Assembly (NCBI GenBank): GCA_026986785.1
Contig: JALSNW010000005.1
Coordinates: 1 to 59,278, forward strand
Direction: 5' to 3'
Source of the DNA: Deltaproteobacteria bacterium
Lineage (GTDB): Bacteria; Desulfobacterota; Dissulfuribacteria; Dissulfuribacterales; QOAL01
Length of the DNA: 59,278 nt
Positions 36,298 through 45,854 of the stretch are shown one piece after another (position 1 is the first letter of the stretch; the number at the start of each line of letters is the position of its first letter). Below the pieces are notes generated by a model. It was given only the letters and a program-made list of their open reading frames with translations. It searched no databases and had not been told where the DNA came from. A program made the position numbers and the translations under genes.

Positions 36298-37290
36298 TCA
36301 AAAAAATGCAAGGACGAGAGTTGGAATGATAAAGATGGAGAAAAAGCTTAGACTACACGTATACAGAAGACGTACTGCCTGCCTGATATGTGAGGGACGG
36401 GCAGTCGCCCCTTCCATGTTTATCACAGGATAACGTCTTGTCTTACCGAAGTAGGTGGCCTTGCCCCCGAGCCTGACATCGAGCGCAGCAGCAAATGCCG
36501 ATTCTGGAAATCCAGAATTTGGGCTTTCATGCAGGTGTGCACAGTTGAAAACGCACGAAAAGACCCTCCTCGGGCTCGATCCCCAAAATAGGGCATTTAC
36601 GGCTATTACAGGCACTGAAAGCCTTGCAGGAATGAGGTTGGCAAGGTCATCCATTCGGGCAGCAAGCCTACCAAAAAATCTATATCTATCGTCCTTGTAT
36701 CCAATCATGGAATCGAGGGTGCTTATCATCTTGAAACATATACAAAGGGCAGGACCTCCAAGGGCTGCATAAAAAAACGGGGAGATTATGCCATCGACAA
36801 GGTTTTCTGAAACGGTTTCAATGACTGCCTTGGATATGTCTTCTTCTGTCATCTCCTTGGTATCCCTGCTGACTAGCATGGAGATCTTTTCCCTGGCCGA
36901 TATCAGGTCGTTGTTTTCAAGACAGTGTGACACCTCGAGGGCTTCATCTGCCAAACACTTTAGACTTATACAGAAATATATTGCTACTGAGGCCACTATA
37001 AATAACACTATAAAAGAATATGTCTTCAGCCAGTCAAAGACCAGATAGGCACCAAGATAAGTGGCTATCACCAGCACTGCAGCCATTATGGAACCAGAGA
37101 GCATCTCGGGCCAGCGGCTCGCCCTTGCTATCTTTTCACAGGCATTGATGATCGCCCCCATCATCCTAACCGGGTGGGGCAGATCCGTCCGGTCACCAAG
37201 CGTCAAGTCCAGTAAGATCGCAGTGGCCAATATGGCTGCCCCTTCTTTGCCCAGAAAAAAAAGGTGCGAAAAGGCAAAATCAATGCCCAT
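36298..37290 (-). CDS. cbiB: Adenosylcobinamide-phosphate synthase CbiB
   Basis: CbiB is an integral membrane enzyme that attaches aminopropanol (phosphate) to adenosylcobyric acid. The family blocks are LDLTLGDRTDLPHPVRMMGAII near the N-terminus, SRDTKEMTEEDISKAVIETV, ENLVDGIISPFFYAALGGP, MISTLDSMIGYKDDRYRFFG and ESAFAAALDVRLGG. Length is 330 residues with about five membrane helices. It overlaps cobQ by 11 bases. It would rebuild the nucleotide loop on corrinoids opened by the CbiR-like protein. Confidence 0.95.
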   Translation of the reverse strand: MGIDFAFSHLFFLGKEGAAILATAILLDLTLGDRTDLPHPVRMMGAIINACEKIARASRWPEMLSGSIMAAVLVIATYLGAYLVFDWLKTYSFIVLFIVASVAIYFCISLKCLADEALEVSHCLENNDLISAREKISMLVSRDTKEMTEEDISKAVIETVSENLVDGIISPFFYAALGGPALCICFKMISTLDSMIGYKDDRYRFFGRLAARMDDLANLIPARLSVPVIAVNALFWGSSPRRVFSCVFNCAHLHESPNSGFPESAFAAALDVRLGGKATYFGKTRRYPVINMEGATARPSHIRQAVRLLYTCSLSFFSIFIIPTLVLAFF

Positions 37291-38782
37291 ACAAAATGCC
37301 TATTAGGGATTCCATGTCGCATGCCCCTTCAAACCAGTCTGCAAGGAGATCAAACTGCAAGGCCTTGAACCTCTTGTAATTGAAGGAAGAGGACACTTCT
37401 TTCATACCGTGTCTTCGCCTGACAAGATTCAAGAGGGCAGATCTGAATGTGTCGTTTTCAAAGATACCATGGATATAGGTACCCAACACCCCACGTTTTT
37501 CGTCGAATACACCGATTTCTGGTCCTAATCCCTGTCCCAGTCCCTCGCATTCCTCTTTGCACCATGTCCGGCCCATGTGGATCTCATAGCCCTGGATCTC
37601 CATTTCCTGGAGGGAAAGAGCAGGGTTGAATAGTCCAAATCTCACCTGCCTGAGGGTCTTTTCAGGGGCCATGACCGTGTGGACAGGAAGGAGTGACAAG
37701 CCCTTGTATGTGCCAGCCCTTCCATCCGTGCCATATTCGTCGACTATCTCCTGGCCGAGCATCTGGTAACCTCCGCAGATACCTACGATCAAGCCATCTC
37801 CGCAGACAAACCGCTCGAGCCATTCAAACCAACCCCTATCCCTCAGAAATGCGAGATCCGAAGTGGTAGCCTTGGTCCCGGGAATGATGATCATGTGGCA
37901 GCCGGCTGCCTCCTGGGGGTTGGCAACGATCTTTATCCCCACACCGGGCTCGAATGAAAAGGGGGAAAAGTCAGTGAAATTACTTATTCGAGGAAGCCTT
38001 ATTACGGCAATTTCGAGGTCTGCCAAAGTGTGGTCTTTCGATGTGAGCCTTTTTACAAATACACCGTCTTCTTCATCCACGTGTATGTCCCTAAACCATG
38101 GAAGCACCCCCAGGACAGGTACAGGGACTATCTGGCCAAACATCTCTATCCCTGGCTCGAGGAGGCGCACGTCCCCCCTGAACTTGTTTATCAAGAAGGC
38201 CTTGATCAAAGATCGATGCCTTGGCCGAACAAGGTCGAAGGTACCCTTCAGGCTTGCGAACACCCCACCTCTGTCTATGTCAGAGACTATTATCACAGGG
38301 GCGCCTGCATATTCAGCCATCTTCATATTTACTATATCTGTCTTTTGTAGATTGATCTCGGCAGGGCTGCCTGCCCCCTCCATCACTATCACCTCGTAAT
38401 CCTTTGCAAGGCTGTCATATGCCCTGGTCACCACATCCCAGTGGATACGGGATCGTTCATAATAGCTGACAGCCGAAAGGTGCCCCCTTGCCTGGCCCAT
38501 GAGGATCACCTGGCTCGTTGAATCTGCCGATGGTTTTAGCAGGACAGGATTCATCCTCACGTCAGGCACGAGACCACAGGCCTCGGCCTGGAATACCTGT
38601 GCCCTTCCCATCTCCTTGCCATCGGCTGTCACAAAGGAATTAAGGGCCATGTTCTGGGCCTTGAAGGGCGCCACCCTTATCCCCCTTCTCTTTAATGCAC
38701 GGCAAAAGGCAGCTACTATGATGCTTTTGCCCACGCCTGAGCCTGTTCCTTGAAACATTATGGCCTTTGTTGGTGATCTCAT
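37280..38782 (-). CDS. cobQ: Cobyric acid synthase CobQ/CbiP
   Basis: CobQ amidates four side chains of the corrin ring using glutamine and ATP. The N-terminal dethiobiotin synthetase-like domain has AIMFQGTGSGVGKS (8-21) and APFKAQNMALNS. The C-terminal glutaminase domain has GICGGYQMLGQEIVDE with the catalytic Cys and YEIHMGRT. The 500 residues are the usual length. It is the first gene of a short leftward group cobQ-cbiB-ykgJ. No cobalamin riboswitch is visible upstream, unlike the uptake operon. Confidence 0.96.
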   Translation of the reverse strand: MRSPTKAIMFQGTGSGVGKSIIVAAFCRALKRRGIRVAPFKAQNMALNSFVTADGKEMGRAQVFQAEACGLVPDVRMNPVLLKPSADSTSQVILMGQARGHLSAVSYYERSRIHWDVVTRAYDSLAKDYEVIVMEGAGSPAEINLQKTDIVNMKMAEYAGAPVIIVSDIDRGGVFASLKGTFDLVRPRHRSLIKAFLINKFRGDVRLLEPGIEMFGQIVPVPVLGVLPWFRDIHVDEEDGVFVKRLTSKDHTLADLEIAVIRLPRISNFTDFSPFSFEPGVGIKIVANPQEAAGCHMIIIPGTKATTSDLAFLRDRGWFEWLERFVCGDGLIVGICGGYQMLGQEIVDEYGTDGRAGTYKGLSLLPVHTVMAPEKTLRQVRFGLFNPALSLQEMEIQGYEIHMGRTWCKEECEGLGQGLGPEIGVFDEKRGVLGTYIHGIFENDTFRSALLNLVRRRHGMKEVSSSFNYKRFKALQFDLLADWFEGACDMESLIGILYGH

Positions 38783-39151
38783 CTATGGAATAGGGGAGAC
38801 AAGGTGAGCATTGATGTGTCAACTGTTTTGAGATGGAGGTTTGACATAACAAGTACAAAATAGATTAAACAAGGGATAGAGGCAATAATTTTGCCTGAAA
38901 ACTTGAATTTGAGCAGATGTTGAATTAAATATGGAACTGCTTTTTATATCATAAATGCTTTATTGCCTGCAGCCCTGCCCGCGAAACAAGAAGATTCGTT
39001 ACAATCCCCAGACAAATTAGGATAGTGGCGCAGCCTGGCAAAAGTGTATCTCCAAAGGTACACCCACACCAGGACAATGATTTGGTTGCAAAGGGCTTGC
39101 AGGGCTTTTTCTTGTTGTGGAACTATAATCAAAGTAGTCGAGGAGATATCT
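38783..39151. other. Divergent intergenic region cobQ-hisS
   Basis: This gap of about 370 bases lies between divergent genes. TTGACA at 38841-38846 with ATTAAA 17 bases on (38864-38869) is a possible rightward promoter. No B12 box, tRNA or frame was found that I would defend. Confidence 0.5.
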
Positions 39152-40423
39152 GTGGCTATAAAGGCAGTCAGAGGATTCAAGGACATACTTCCAGAAGAGG
39201 CGCTGGCCAGGGTGAGGATAGAGGATACTGCCAGAGAGATCTTTGATCTGTGCGGTCTCAAGGAGATCAGGACCCCTATCTTAGAGAAGACCGAGGTCTT
39301 CAAGCGAGGAATAGGTGAACATACAGACATAGTAGAGAAGGAGATGTATACCTTTCTCGACAGGAATGGTGATTCCTTGACCCTCCGTCCAGAGGCCACC
39401 GCAGGGATCGTCAGGGCGGTGATCCAGCATAAACTCTATGGCAAGAGCCCCCTTCTCAAGCTCTTCACCATGGGCCCTATGTTCCGCCACGAAAGGCCGC
39501 AAAAGGGTAGGCTTCGGCAGTTTCATCAGGTCAATGTGGAATATCTTGGTTCTAGGGAACCGGCATCTGATGCAGAGATAGTCTGGCTGGCCTGGGAGAT
39601 GGTTACCAGGCTTGCTGGTTCGGAGGATCTACTGGTAGAGATAAATTCCCTTGGATGTGAAAAGTGCAGGCCTCTTCATAGGGCAGACTTAAAGGTCTAC
39701 CTCGAGAACAACAAGGGAGACCTCTGCGAGGATTGCCAGCGAAGGATGAAGCTAAATCCCTTGAGGATATTCGATTGCAAGAACGAAGAATGCAGGCGCA
39801 ATCTTCTCCTTGCCCCTGTCATGAAGCACTATCTCTGTCCCGATTGTTCCGAGCACCTGGGGGCCGTGTTGGATATACTTGAGGCATACGGGGTGCCCTT
39901 TGTACAGAATCCCTATTTGGTAAGGGGGCTTGATTACTATGTGAGGACAACATTTGAGATAACCTCCAAGAGGCTTGGTGCCCAGAGCACAGTTGCAGCA
40001 GGGGGGCGGTACGATGGCCTGGTAGGCCTCATGGGAGGGCCGGACATACCTGGGGTCGGTATGGCAGTCGGGGTGGAAAGACTCCTTCTCCTCATGGAGG
40101 GGTCTGTTGCCCCAAAAGGTATAGATCTTTTCATTGCTGCCCTTGGCCAGGATGCCAGGGATGAATCCTATTTCTGGATAGGATATCTGAGACGCAAGGG
40201 AGTTGGTGTGGAATTCTCCTTCGAGGACAAAAGTCTCAAGGCCCAGATGAAACAGGCCGACAAGGCAGGCGCCCGCTATTGTCTCATTGTAGGTGAGCAG
40301 GAGCTTGACAAAGAGGTGGCCATCTTAAGGGACATGGAGACCAAACAACAAGAAGAGATAGAGCTTGACGACCTTCCAGAGGCACTCGTGGAAAGGATAA
40401 GGAACAAGAAAGCAGGAGACTAA
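39152..40423 (+). CDS. hisS: Histidyl-tRNA synthetase
   Basis: A class II synthetase that charges tRNA-His. Motif 1 lies at IRTPILEKTEVFKRGIGEHTDIV, motif 2 at MGPMFRHERPQKGRLRQFHQ, the histidine A motif at LVRGLDYYVRTTFEI and motif 3 at GVGMAVGVERLLLL; an anticodon-binding domain follows. A longer frame begins at 39044, but the conserved start (AIKAVRGFKDILP) follows a GTG at 39152 with GAGGAG seven bases upstream. That gives 423 residues, the normal length. aspS starts five bases after the stop. Confidence 0.97.
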   Translation: MAIKAVRGFKDILPEEALARVRIEDTAREIFDLCGLKEIRTPILEKTEVFKRGIGEHTDIVEKEMYTFLDRNGDSLTLRPEATAGIVRAVIQHKLYGKSPLLKLFTMGPMFRHERPQKGRLRQFHQVNVEYLGSREPASDAEIVWLAWEMVTRLAGSEDLLVEINSLGCEKCRPLHRADLKVYLENNKGDLCEDCQRRMKLNPLRIFDCKNEECRRNLLLAPVMKHYLCPDCSEHLGAVLDILEAYGVPFVQNPYLVRGLDYYVRTTFEITSKRLGAQSTVAAGGRYDGLVGLMGGPDIPGVGMAVGVERLLLLMEGSVAPKGIDLFIAALGQDARDESYFWIGYLRRKGVGVEFSFEDKSLKAQMKQADKAGARYCLIVGEQELDKEVAILRDMETKQQEEIELDDLPEALVERIRNKKAGD

Positions 40424-40427
40424 GATT

Positions 40428-42227
40428 ATGGAATCGATGGGAGGGCTGAAACGCACCCATGACTGTTACAGTATCACTGAGGAAAGTCTTGAGGCAGAAG
40501 TAGTACTCATGGGATGGGTACACCGTCGCCGTGACCACGGTGGACTTATATTCGTGGACCTTAGAGATAGGAAGGGGATTACACAGGTAGTATTCGCACC
40601 AGAGGTGGACGAAAAGGCCCATCAGAAGGCCCATTCTTTGAGGAGCGAATATGTGATAGCCGTAAGGGGCAAGGTGCGAAGACGTCCAGAGGGCATGGAA
40701 AACCCCAAGATAAAGACCGGAATGGTAGAGGTCGCCTGTACTGAGCTGAGGATCCTCAATACCTCCAAGACCCCTCCTTTTCCCCTTGACGAGGATAGGG
40801 AGGTATCAGAGAGCGTGCGCCTCAAGTATAGGTATATCGACCTTAGAAAGGCCCACATGGTGGCAAATCTCACCTTGAGACATAGGGTCTGCCAGGCCAT
40901 GAGGGAGTATCTGAGCAGACATGATTTTCTAGAGATAGAGACCCCTATGCTTACCAGGAGCACCCCAGAGGGGGCGAGGGATTATCTCGTGCCCAGCCGC
41001 GTGAATCCTGGCAGGTTTTATGCCCTTCCCCAGTCGCCACAGCTCTTCAAGCAGATCCTAATGATCGCTGGCATGGAGAGGTACTTTCAGATAGTGCGCT
41101 GCTTCAGAGATGAAGACCTGCGGGCTGACAGGCAGCCCGAATTCACCCAGTTGGATATGGAGATGTCCTTCATAGACGAGGAGGACATAATGGGCCTTAT
41201 CGAGGGATTGATGCAGCATGTGTTTTCCAATGCCTTAGGGGTGGAGCTCAATCCCCCGTTTCCGCGGTTGACCTATCAAGAGGCAATGGAACGCTTTGGA
41301 ACCGACAGGCCTGACACGAGATTTGGTCTGGAGCTGGTGGACATAACTGACATAGCATCTGGATGTGGGCTCAAGGTCTTCAATACCATTGTAGAAAGTG
41401 GAGGAGTGGTAAAGGCCATAAACGGCAAGGGCATGGCAGATCTTTCCAGAAAGGACCTGGATGTGCTAACTGAATTTGCCCAATCCTTTGGGGCAAAAGG
41501 GTTGGCCTGGGTGAAGATAAAGGAAGAGGGAAGTTGGCAGTCTCCAATAGCGAAATTTTTCAAACATAATGAACAGCAGGAGATAATGGAAAGACTTCAG
41601 GCAGTCCCAGGTGATATATTGTTTTTCGGAGCGGATACTGCAGAGACCGTTTACAGGGTACTCGGAGAACTCAGGCTCGAACTTGCCAGAAGACGCAATC
41701 TATTGCCTGGGAAGGGTTTCAATTTCGTCTGGGTTACCCATTTCCCCCTGTTGGAATTCGACGAGGATGAAGGCCGGTTCAAGGCCCTTCATCATCCATT
41801 TACTGCCCCAAGCAAGGAGGACCTGGACCTTTTGGACACAGAGCCCTCCAGGGTGCGTTCAAGGGCCTATGACCTCGTCTTGAACGGCATAGAGATAGGC
41901 GGTGGAAGTATTCGTATACACCAGGAGGCCGTGCAAAAAAGGGTCTTCAAGGCCTTGAATATCAGTGATGAAGAGGCTGAAGAAAAGTTTGGTTTTCTAC
42001 TCGAGGCCCTTACCCTCGGCGCCCCACCTCATGGTGGCATAGCCTTTGGTTTGGATAGGTTGGTCATGCTCATGGCTGGCCGTGACACCATCAGGGACGT
42101 GATTGCATTTCCAAAGACCCAAAAGGCCCAGTGTCTCATGACACATGCACCGGCAGAAGTCAGTATGGCCCAGCTTGCAGAGCTATATCTAAGGCCTGAC
42201 TGGCAAAGAGAAGAAGACCTTTCTTAG
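40428..42227 (+). CDS. aspS: Aspartyl-tRNA synthetase
   Basis: A class II synthetase of 599 residues. An N-terminal OB-fold anticodon domain (VLMGWVHRRRDHGGLIFVDL) precedes the catalytic domain with FLEIETPMLTRSTPEGARDYLVPSR, QSPQLFKQILM, FRDEDLRADRQPEFTQLDME and the C-terminal GGIAFGLDRLVMLMAG; a bacterial GAD insertion domain lies between. The length and insertion are typical of the bacterial enzyme. Whether it is discriminating or also serves tRNA-Asn cannot be told from the sequence by eye. Confidence 0.97.
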   Translation: MESMGGLKRTHDCYSITEESLEAEVVLMGWVHRRRDHGGLIFVDLRDRKGITQVVFAPEVDEKAHQKAHSLRSEYVIAVRGKVRRRPEGMENPKIKTGMVEVACTELRILNTSKTPPFPLDEDREVSESVRLKYRYIDLRKAHMVANLTLRHRVCQAMREYLSRHDFLEIETPMLTRSTPEGARDYLVPSRVNPGRFYALPQSPQLFKQILMIAGMERYFQIVRCFRDEDLRADRQPEFTQLDMEMSFIDEEDIMGLIEGLMQHVFSNALGVELNPPFPRLTYQEAMERFGTDRPDTRFGLELVDITDIASGCGLKVFNTIVESGGVVKAINGKGMADLSRKDLDVLTEFAQSFGAKGLAWVKIKEEGSWQSPIAKFFKHNEQQEIMERLQAVPGDILFFGADTAETVYRVLGELRLELARRRNLLPGKGFNFVWVTHFPLLEFDEDEGRFKALHHPFTAPSKEDLDLLDTEPSRVRSRAYDLVLNGIEIGGGSIRIHQEAVQKRVFKALNISDEEAEEKFGFLLEALTLGAPPHGGIAFGLDRLVMLMAGRDTIRDVIAFPKTQKAQCLMTHAPAEVSMAQLAELYLRPDWQREEDLS

Positions 42228-42254
42228 GGATACGGCACAATACAGGAGAAAGAT

Positions 42255-44072
42255 ATGATCAAATGGAATCCTGACAAAGGGTTACTGTGTTACACAAAGG
42301 AATACAGGTTGGCAGACGTTGAGGAACCAGATCTCATGAGGGATCTTTTCCCATATAAGGAGGTCTGCCGGATAGCCTTTGACAACAAGTACTTGGTCCC
42401 GCAGCCCTGCCGGGATATGCTCATAACGGATACAACCTTCAGGGACGGACAGCAGGCCAGGCCACCTTATACAGTGGAACAGATAAGCAAGATCTTTGAT
42501 TTCCTACACAGGATGGCTGGTCCAAAGGGGATCATCAGGCAATCGGAATTCTTTCTTTACACCGACAAGGACAAGAAGGCAGTGGCCGTCTGCCAGGAAA
42601 AGGGCTATCCCTATCCAGAGATCACAGGCTGGATAAGGGCCAAGAAGGAAGATCTGCAACTGGTCAAAGAGATGGAGCTTGAGGAAACTGGTATCCTCAC
42701 CTCCGCCTCTGACTATCATATCTTCCTGAAGCTCAAAAAGACCAGGAAGGAGGCTATGGAGGGCTATCTCTCCATAGTTCGGTCTGCCCTGGATCTTGGT
42801 ATCAGGCCCAGGTGTCACTTCGAGGACATCACAAGGGCCGATATCTATGGTTTTTGCATACCATTTGCAATAGAACTCATGAAGCTCAGGGAAGAAAGCG
42901 GCATAGATATAAAGATCAGGATGTGTGACACCATGGGATATGGCATAACCTATCCTGGTGCTGCCTTGCCAAGAAGTGTTCCCAAGGTGGTGAGGGCCAT
43001 GATCGACGATGCAGGTGTCCCAGGGGAACTCCTCGAGTGGCACGGGCACAATGATTTCCACAAGGTGGTGATAAATGCCACCACCGCCTGGCTCTATGGC
43101 TGCGGTGTCATAAATGGTACGCTCCTGGGCTTTGGGGAAAGGACAGGGAACACACCCCTCGAGGCCCTTCTCATCGAGAGGATTGCCCTCAGAGGTGATG
43201 CAGATGGTATAGATACCAGGGTCATAACGGAAATGGCCGAATATTTTGCAAAGGAATTGAATGTCCACATACCTGCCAACTATCCCCTTGTTGGAGAAGA
43301 TTTCAATGCCACGAGCGCTGGCGTGCATGCCGACGGTCTCCTAAAGAACGAAGAGATCTACAATATCTTCGACACTGCAAAGATACTCGGAAGGCCGGTA
43401 TCTGTTATTATATCCGACAAGTCGGGTACAGCCGGCATTGCCCACTGGATCAATACCCATCTTGGCCTCAAGGGTTCTCAGCAGATAGACAAGAGACACC
43501 CTGGTATTGTCAAGATATACAAACAGATAATGAAACAATACGAAGAGGGCAGGGTCACTTCCATGTCAAAGTCCGAGATGGAAAATCTTGCAAGGAAATA
43601 TCTGCCAGAGCTGTTCACATCCGACTTTGACAGGCTCAAAAAGCGGGCCCACAAATTGGCATTCCATCTCGTGGAAGAACTCGTTGAGACCCCTGAGATC
43701 CGCTCTATGGATCCAGCGCGCATGGAGCCCTTGCTGAAAAGGGTGTTGGATGAAAATCCATTTATCCAATTTCTATATGTGGTGAATGCTGAGGGGGAAA
43801 AGATCACCCATAATATCACGCACATAGAGGACAGGAGCAAATATGCATCCTTCCAATTGGACAGTGATTTTTCAGGCAGGCCATGGTTCATCGCACCCAT
43901 AAAAGATGGCAAGATACACGTCACTGATTTTTATACATCCAGGATTACCAATGCGCTCTGTATTACTGTCTCGGGCCCTGTCAGAAACGAAAATGACGAG
44001 ATAGTCGGTGTCCTTGGCATAGATATACGTTTTGAGGACCTTGCAAAGATGGATGGTGATAACAATGAATAA
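42255..44072 (+). CDS. Homocitrate/isopropylmalate synthase-like enzyme with Cache-like C-terminus
   Basis: Residues 50-370 form a DRE-TIM barrel as in homocitrate synthase, isopropylmalate synthase and Re-citrate synthase: ITDTTFRDGQQ at 57-67 and the metal-binding HGHND at 263-267, with GNTPLE at 299-304. The last 105 residues or so look like a Cache/PDC sensor (SGRPWFIAPIKDGKI, TDFYTSRITNALCITVSGPV, VGVLGIDIRFEDL), without membrane helices. The product could be homocitrate, needed for FeMo-cofactor since nifV is not in the window, or citrate. The Cache part suggests ligand control inside the cell. AGGAG precedes the start; length 605. Confidence 0.75.
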   Translation: MIKWNPDKGLLCYTKEYRLADVEEPDLMRDLFPYKEVCRIAFDNKYLVPQPCRDMLITDTTFRDGQQARPPYTVEQISKIFDFLHRMAGPKGIIRQSEFFLYTDKDKKAVAVCQEKGYPYPEITGWIRAKKEDLQLVKEMELEETGILTSASDYHIFLKLKKTRKEAMEGYLSIVRSALDLGIRPRCHFEDITRADIYGFCIPFAIELMKLREESGIDIKIRMCDTMGYGITYPGAALPRSVPKVVRAMIDDAGVPGELLEWHGHNDFHKVVINATTAWLYGCGVINGTLLGFGERTGNTPLEALLIERIALRGDADGIDTRVITEMAEYFAKELNVHIPANYPLVGEDFNATSAGVHADGLLKNEEIYNIFDTAKILGRPVSVIISDKSGTAGIAHWINTHLGLKGSQQIDKRHPGIVKIYKQIMKQYEEGRVTSMSKSEMENLARKYLPELFTSDFDRLKKRAHKLAFHLVEELVETPEIRSMDPARMEPLLKRVLDENPFIQFLYVVNAEGEKITHNITHIEDRSKYASFQLDSDFSGRPWFIAPIKDGKIHVTDFYTSRITNALCITVSGPVRNENDEIVGVLGIDIRFEDLAKMDGDNNE

Positions 44073-44153
44073 GCCACCATCGCTCTGGCTTGACAATTAT
44101 ACAAGACAGGCCGATGTCGTTCATACAACACGCTTTGCCAAGAGAAGGTATTG
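44066..44153 (+). other. Possible 29-codon coupling ORF
   Basis: A small frame starts with an ATG that overlaps the stop of the preceding gene (ATGAATAA) and ends with a TGA that overlaps the TTG start of the next (TTGA). The peptide MNKPPSLWLDNYTRQADVV and its basic end look protein-like. It may couple translation, or be the true N-terminus of the radical SAM protein split by a frameshift. Confidence 0.3.
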
Positions 44154-45854
44154 AGACAGGGCTACAGGGTTAAGATCCATGAGATAGGCGCTGTCAAAAA
44201 GCGCTGGAAAGACCGTATAGCAGTGGCCCTGGTGTTTCCCGATACCTATGGCCTGGGTATGTCGAACCTGGGATATCAACGGGTATACGAACTCTTGAAT
44301 GGATATGATCAGGTGGTGGCCGAGCGTTTCTTCCTGCCAGGGCCCCCTTTTCATGGAGTAGGACTTCGTTCCATAGAGTCGAATCGTGGCCTCAGTGAAT
44401 TCGATATCATCCTGTTTTCCATAAGCTTTGAGTACAGCTATCTGAATATCCCGATAATCCTAAGGCAAGGTGGCCTTGGCCTTTTCGTCAAAGACAGGAC
44501 AGATTCCTCCTCGCCCTTGGTCCTTGCGGGGGGGGTGGCATGCCAGATAAATCCTGAGCCAATAGCCCCCTTTATCGATGCCTTCGTTCTGGGTGACTTC
44601 GAAGCCCTCTGTCCAGGTTTCGTGAGATTTCTCCAGGACAATTATCCCAGGGTGGAAGATAAGAAAGAAACGCTTCTGGAGCGCCTTGTGTCTATGTGCC
44701 CGGGTGTATACGTGCCTTTGTTTTGCCCAGAGCAGTTTTATGGGGATGACAGGGTTGAGCCTGCCATAGAGGAAAGAAGCCCGGAAATATTGCCCCACAC
44801 AGTGGTATTATCCGACAGGGCAGCCTTTTCCAATACATTTCTTTTAGAGGTTAGTAGGGGGTGTGGAAGGGGATGCAGGTTCTGTGCTGCTGGCTATGTG
44901 TACCGTCCTCCAAGGCCTTGGCCCATGACAAGTATAAGACAGACCCTGGCCCTGTCCAAGGAGACCAGTAAGATAGGGCTTGTGGGGCTTGAATTCATGG
45001 AAGAGAAGGGGCTTTGTCAGCTGGTATCGAGTCTTTTGGAGGATGGGTTTCAGATCGGCTTTTCCTCATTGAGGGCAGATGCCGTAACGGATGATTTTGC
45101 CCGTCTCCTTGCAGCCTCTGGCTCGAAAACCGCTACCATCGCTGCCGAAGCCGGTTCTGAAAGGCTCAGAAAGACAATCAATAAACATCTTTCAGAGAAT
45201 CAATTGCTGGGATGTTGCGATATACTCCTCAGTGCTGGCATACGGAATCTCAAGCTTTATTTCATGTTGGGTCTTCCCTTTGAACAGGATGAAGACGTTG
45301 AAGACATGATAAGGCTTAGCAAGGAGATACTCGGCATGTTGGTCCTTGTTGGCAAAGAACGGGGGCGCCTCGGTCGCCTGACTGTTTCAGTGTCCACCTT
45401 TGTGCCCAAGGCCTGGACACCTTTTCAGTGGGCCGGTTTCGTGGATATGGAAACGCTGAAGTACAGGCGTAAAATGCTTGAAAAGGCCCTTAGGGGCAAG
45501 GCCAATTGCAGGCTCAAGCTTGATTCTCCGGACAAGGCCATGGTCCAGGCAGTCTTGAGTAGGGGAGATAGAAGGCTCGGCCTCGATCTTGTGCCTTACA
45601 GATTGAAAGGCATGGGAAGTAAGAAGATCGTCAAGAAAATCTCTCCTATTGCCGAAAAATATCTTAAAGAAAGGGCAAAGGATGAATTTTTCCCCTGGGA
45701 GGTCATTAAACATAGGGTGAAAAGGGAATTCCTATATTCTCAATGGAAAAAGGCAGAAAGGGGGCTGGAGACACCTTTCTGCCATCTGGAAAAGTGTAGG
45801 AAATGTGGCGCATGCAGAGGATTGGAGCTGATTGATGGCCCCGGAAAACCTTGA
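44151..45854 (+). CDS. B12-binding-type radical SAM protein (TIGR03960-like)
   Basis: The 567-residue protein has a Rossmann-like N-terminal part similar to B12-binding domains (VALVFPDTYGLGMSNLGYQR, LVLAGGVACQINPEPIAPF) and a radical SAM core with CGRGCRFCAAGY (CX3CX2C). A Cys cluster CHLEKCRKCGAC ends it. It resembles the TIGR03960 family, whose substrate is unknown. The start is a TTG with poor spacing to AAGG, overlapping the stop of a small frame, so the N-terminus is uncertain. It follows the synthase-like gene and overlaps the DUF342 gene by 20 bases. Confidence 0.82.
   Translation: MRQGYRVKIHEIGAVKKRWKDRIAVALVFPDTYGLGMSNLGYQRVYELLNGYDQVVAERFFLPGPPFHGVGLRSIESNRGLSEFDIILFSISFEYSYLNIPIILRQGGLGLFVKDRTDSSSPLVLAGGVACQINPEPIAPFIDAFVLGDFEALCPGFVRFLQDNYPRVEDKKETLLERLVSMCPGVYVPLFCPEQFYGDDRVEPAIEERSPEILPHTVVLSDRAAFSNTFLLEVSRGCGRGCRFCAAGYVYRPPRPWPMTSIRQTLALSKETSKIGLVGLEFMEEKGLCQLVSSLLEDGFQIGFSSLRADAVTDDFARLLAASGSKTATIAAEAGSERLRKTINKHLSENQLLGCCDILLSAGIRNLKLYFMLGLPFEQDEDVEDMIRLSKEILGMLVLVGKERGRLGRLTVSVSTFVPKAWTPFQWAGFVDMETLKYRRKMLEKALRGKANCRLKLDSPDKAMVQAVLSRGDRRLGLDLVPYRLKGMGSKKIVKKISPIAEKYLKERAKDEFFPWEVIKHRVKREFLYSQWKKAERGLETPFCHLEKCRKCGACRGLELIDGPGKP

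Noticed and set aside
39010-39090. tRNA-like stretch (GTGGCGCAGCCTGG) before hisS
   Set aside because: The 3' acceptor arm and T-arm cannot be found, so there is no complete cloverleaf.
38783-39151. Second cobalamin riboswitch upstream of cobQ
   Set aside because: No B12 box or conserved core could be seen on the minus strand.
42504-43328. 274-codon antisense frame in the synthase-like gene
   Set aside because: It is a shadow of a gene with clear catalytic motifs.
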